From assembly GCA_000436915.1 (NCBI GenBank), contig HF994100.1, positions 1 through 8,772 of the forward strand: a stretch of DNA of 8,772 bases. The letters are read 5' to 3'. The DNA comes from Prevotella sp. CAG:1092. Lineage in GTDB: Bacteria > Bacteroidota > Bacteroidia > Bacteroidales > Bacteroidaceae. A program made the position numbers and the translations under genes. A model generated the notes under the pieces. That model did no database searches, was not told the DNA's origin, and saw nothing but the letters and a program-made list of their open reading frames with translations. Of the stretch, positions 7,353 to 8,772 are shown in pieces. The stretch's first letter is position 1. Each line of letters begins with the position of its first letter.

Positions 7353-7601
7353 ATGGAAAGTATAAAAATTAACGAACAACAACTCAGAAGGATAATTAGA
7401 GAGACCCTTAACAATAAGGAAATCAAAGAAGCAATCGTATCACATTTTACCCCGTATACAGAAAAAGATAGGGAAGAAAATTTTAGACCCTTCTTCGGGT
7501 ACGATCCGAGGACGGCAGAAGAACGTAATCCTTCATATGCTAAAGCATTACGTGACGCAGAAGAACGTATGAGACAACGTAAACTAATGAAGAATAAATA
7601 G
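7353..7601 (+). CDS. Small charged protein with N-terminal INEQQLRRIIRE motif
   Basis: This is an 82-residue protein ending in TAG, starting 3 bp after the previous stop, so it is almost certainly co-transcribed and possibly translated by reinitiation. The N-terminus, SIKINEQQLRRIIRETLNN (3-21), is a clear amphipathic helix with I-N-E. The segment INEQQLRRI is nearly the same as ISEQQYRLI inside the kinase-like protein just upstream. The rest is highly charged and probably helical (RTAEERNPSYAKALRDAEER, then MRQRKLMKNK), with one aromatic turn, FRPFFGYDP (44-52). No enzymatic domain is visible. Small size, basic C-terminus and context would fit a DNA-associated or internal virion protein, but that is a guess. 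Confidence 0.7.
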   Translation: MESIKINEQQLRRIIRETLNNKEIKEAIVSHFTPYTEKDREENFRPFFGYDPRTAEERNPSYAKALRDAEERMRQRKLMKNK

Positions 7602-7645
7602 TCCTGTGATATTTATTAATAAATAAGAAAACACACAATACGACA
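7602..7645 (+). promoter_or_regulatory. Short leader with perfect 16-bp AT palindrome
   Basis: The only sizeable gap inside the rightward cluster holds TATTTATTAATAAATA (7610-7625), a perfect palindrome. Its right half gives AATAAATA, close to the T4-type late box, 20 nt before the next ATG. The stem is pure A/T with no following T-tract, so it does not look like a terminator. A separate promoter for the next gene is possible; the evidence is weak. Confidence 0.3.
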
Positions 7646-8011
7646 ATGAAGACATGTCTTGAACAAAGAAGTATGGAAGAACGCCATAAAGAACAAGTGC
7701 GTTCGGACTATAATAGAGAAAACCAATATAATGTAACTCATCCAGATGCTTTAGCTAATGGCGATGCCCAAGGTAAAGGTACTGGTTTCGGCGGCCATAG
7801 TTTTTGGCTACCAAATTGCAGTGGTAGTCTCAATATGATTAATTATTCTAATTTCGATACGGGAATTAGCAGTGGTGCAGGAAATAATACCGACAACGAA
7901 ATGCGTAATAAGGCATTGGCTCGAAGTTTATACAATCAAGAGAATGTATATTCGGCAAAATTAGTCGATACGAGCGAAAATGTTAGAGAAGGACAATATC
8001 AGACGAGATAA
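7646..8011 (+). CDS. Unrecognised 121-residue Asn/Gly/Ser-rich phage protein
   Basis: This is a complete protein with an ATG start and TAA stop. An in-frame ATG at 7673 (Met10) is an alternative start; the first is preferred because the preceding residues read naturally and the leader is A-rich. The N-terminus is charged (MEERHKEQVRSDYNRENQ, 10-27). A glycine-rich stretch follows, NGDAQGKGTGFGGHSFWLP (38-56), then NYSNFDTG and the C-terminal RNKALARSLYNQENVY (87-102) and VDTSENVREGQYQ (107-119). There are two cysteines, no membrane segment, and no recognised catalytic motif. The composition and its place between other phage genes suggest a small structural protein. It lacks the (I/L)-x-E opening seen in the neighbouring genes, and an intrinsic terminator follows 22 nt after its stop, so it closes the transcription unit. 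Confidence 0.75.
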   Translation: MKTCLEQRSMEERHKEQVRSDYNRENQYNVTHPDALANGDAQGKGTGFGGHSFWLPNCSGSLNMINYSNFDTGISSGAGNNTDNEMRNKALARSLYNQENVYSAKLVDTSENVREGQYQTR

Positions 8012-8033
8012 CATCCGATAATATAACTATAAT

Positions 8034-8077
8034 ATAAGACTGATCTATTTATATAACATAGATTGGTCTTATTTTAT
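8034..8077 (+). terminator. Intrinsic (rho-independent) terminator
   Basis: The arms ATAAGACTGATCTAT (8034-8048) and ATAGATTGGTCTTAT (8058-8072) form a 15-bp stem with two G-U wobbles and a 9-nt loop, followed by TTTAT. It sits 22 nt after the stop of the 121-residue gene and ends the plus-strand unit that starts at 5666. Because the stem has an A-rich left flank, it may also act weakly on the other strand. Confidence 0.75.
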
Positions 8078-8111
8078 GCCAAGGAATTATTAATTTTAAA
8101 TGATTTCATAA

Positions 8112-8772
8112 ATGAGTCTAAAAAATATTATCGATAAATTACTGCTGACAGAAGACGTATCCATCGCCGATATCAATGATGTAATCGACAATCATAAAAG
8201 GGTCATTATTAACTATCATACCAGAGGAGAGGACGAACATACAGGGGCAAGGGTGGTCGAATTTTATGCTTACGGATTAACTAAGGCAGGAAATCCTGTC
8301 TTACGAGGTTTCCAACCATATGGTGATACAACTTCACGAGTACCCAGTTGGAAATTCTTTCGTGTCGACCGTATATCATACTGGCACGTAACGGGACAAA
8401 CCTTCAATCATCCTGCGGATTTTTATTATAAAGGTCTTGGAGATTTCAACCCAAATGGAGATGACACGATGAAAACAGTATTTAAAGTCGCAAATTTCGA
8501 TGATAACAATAATAAAGGTGGCATAGACATAAAGACACCTCATAATGGACCGAAACTTAAAAGCGATAACGGACTTTATAAGACTGATACTGAAAAGAAA
8601 ATGGAACGTATGAAACAACAGTTACAGAAACCGATTAATTTGTCCGATATTAAAATCGCAAACGGCTTTAGCGGGAAAGACACTGCACCTAACACTAGCG
8701 GTCCTAAGAAAAAAAGTGACGATAATGAGGAGACAAAAAATAATGATACACAATTGTACCGTACCGATACCG
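8112..8772 (+). CDS. WYL-like domain phage protein, C-terminus beyond the window
   Basis: The frame is open from ATG 8112 to the right edge: 220 codons with no stop. The N-terminus, LKNIIDKLLLTEDVS (3-17), has the L-T-E tripeptide. Residues 20-95 follow the WYL pattern: a helix (INDVIDNHK), a first strand RVIINYHTRG (30-39), VVEFYAYGLTKAGNPVLRGF (48-67) and the closing KFFRVDRI (81-88), which matches the F-R-(L/V)-D-R-I hallmark. The Trp-Tyr-Leu triplet that names the family is absent and no helix-turn-helix precedes the domain. WYL domains are SH3-like folds that sense ligands in regulators of defence and DNA-damage genes. In a phage structural neighbourhood the fold may instead bind a nucleic acid or a protein partner. 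After residue 110 the chain is polar and Lys/Asp/Asn-rich, probably disordered. It lies downstream of the terminator and probably has its own start signal within 8078-8111. Confidence 0.7.
   Translation, partial: MSLKNIIDKLLLTEDVSIADINDVIDNHKRVIINYHTRGEDEHTGARVVEFYAYGLTKAGNPVLRGFQPYGDTTSRVPSWKFFRVDRISYWHVTGQTFNHPADFYYKGLGDFNPNGDDTMKTVFKVANFDDNNNKGGIDIKTPHNGPKLKSDNGLYKTDTEKKMERMKQQLQKPINLSDIKIANGFSGKDTAPNTSGPKKKSDDNEETKNNDTQLYRTDT

Noticed and set aside
7599..7601. TAG recoded as glutamine, as in some gut phages
   Set aside because: All long frames are complete under the standard code with no internal TAG to read through. Reading through this one adds only six residues including the recoded glutamine (QSCDIY).
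8376..8618. Minus-strand frame of 80 codons opposite the WYL-like gene
   Set aside because: It lies antisense to a long open frame with recognisable domain sequence and has no promoter or neighbours on that strand.
1..8772. tRNA genes, CRISPR arrays, insertion sequences, attachment sites
   Set aside because: Almost all of the window is coding, the gaps are 1-100 bp, and none shows a cloverleaf, regularly spaced repeats, terminal inverted repeats or an integrase gene.

Overview
The window looks like part of the virion-structure region of a large tailed phage (Caudoviricetes) of a Bacteroidota host, probably from a gut community. This is inferred from gene content and style. The DNA is AT-rich and the genes are tightly packed. 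One long protein carries a FISUMP-type C-type-lectin-like domain, which is common in Bacteroidota and their phages. None of the eight gene starts has a convincing Shine-Dalgarno sequence, as is usual for Bacteroidota translation. The standard code with TAA or TAG stops fits every frame. I see no integrase, transposase, tRNA, CRISPR array or reverse transcriptase.

Layout. Positions 1-5620 hold three long minus-strand genes, read from right to left. The first is a 563-residue protein with a LamG/concanavalin-like fold interrupted by a Tyr/Asp-rich insert (3929-5620). The second is a 737-residue tail-fibre or adhesin protein (1652-3865), with an N-terminal module, a FISUMP domain carrying a ten-cysteine insert, and a long C-terminal coiled coil. 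The third is a repeat-built fibre protein that runs off the left edge (1-1617). Together they look like a host-recognition or tail-appendage cassette.

A 45-bp divergent intergenic region (5621-5665) contains a perfect 18-bp inverted repeat and T4-late-promoter-like boxes. To its right, five plus-strand genes read away from it. The first three are nearly abutting (5666-6196, 6198-7349, 7353-7601). The fourth has its own short leader (7646-8011) and is followed by a clear intrinsic terminator (8034-8077). The fifth is partial (8112-8772) and carries a WYL-like domain. The second plus-strand gene fuses an unrecognised N-terminal domain to a protein-kinase-like domain.

The most interesting pattern is that four of the five plus-strand proteins carry a short amphipathic segment with an (I/L)-x-E tripeptide, at the N-terminus and once also internally. 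This resembles the capsid-targeting and prohead-protease sites of T4-like phages. If so, this operon may encode proteins packaged in the capsid, one of them kinase-like, while the minus-strand genes build the outside of the tail. That division of labour is a hypothesis.
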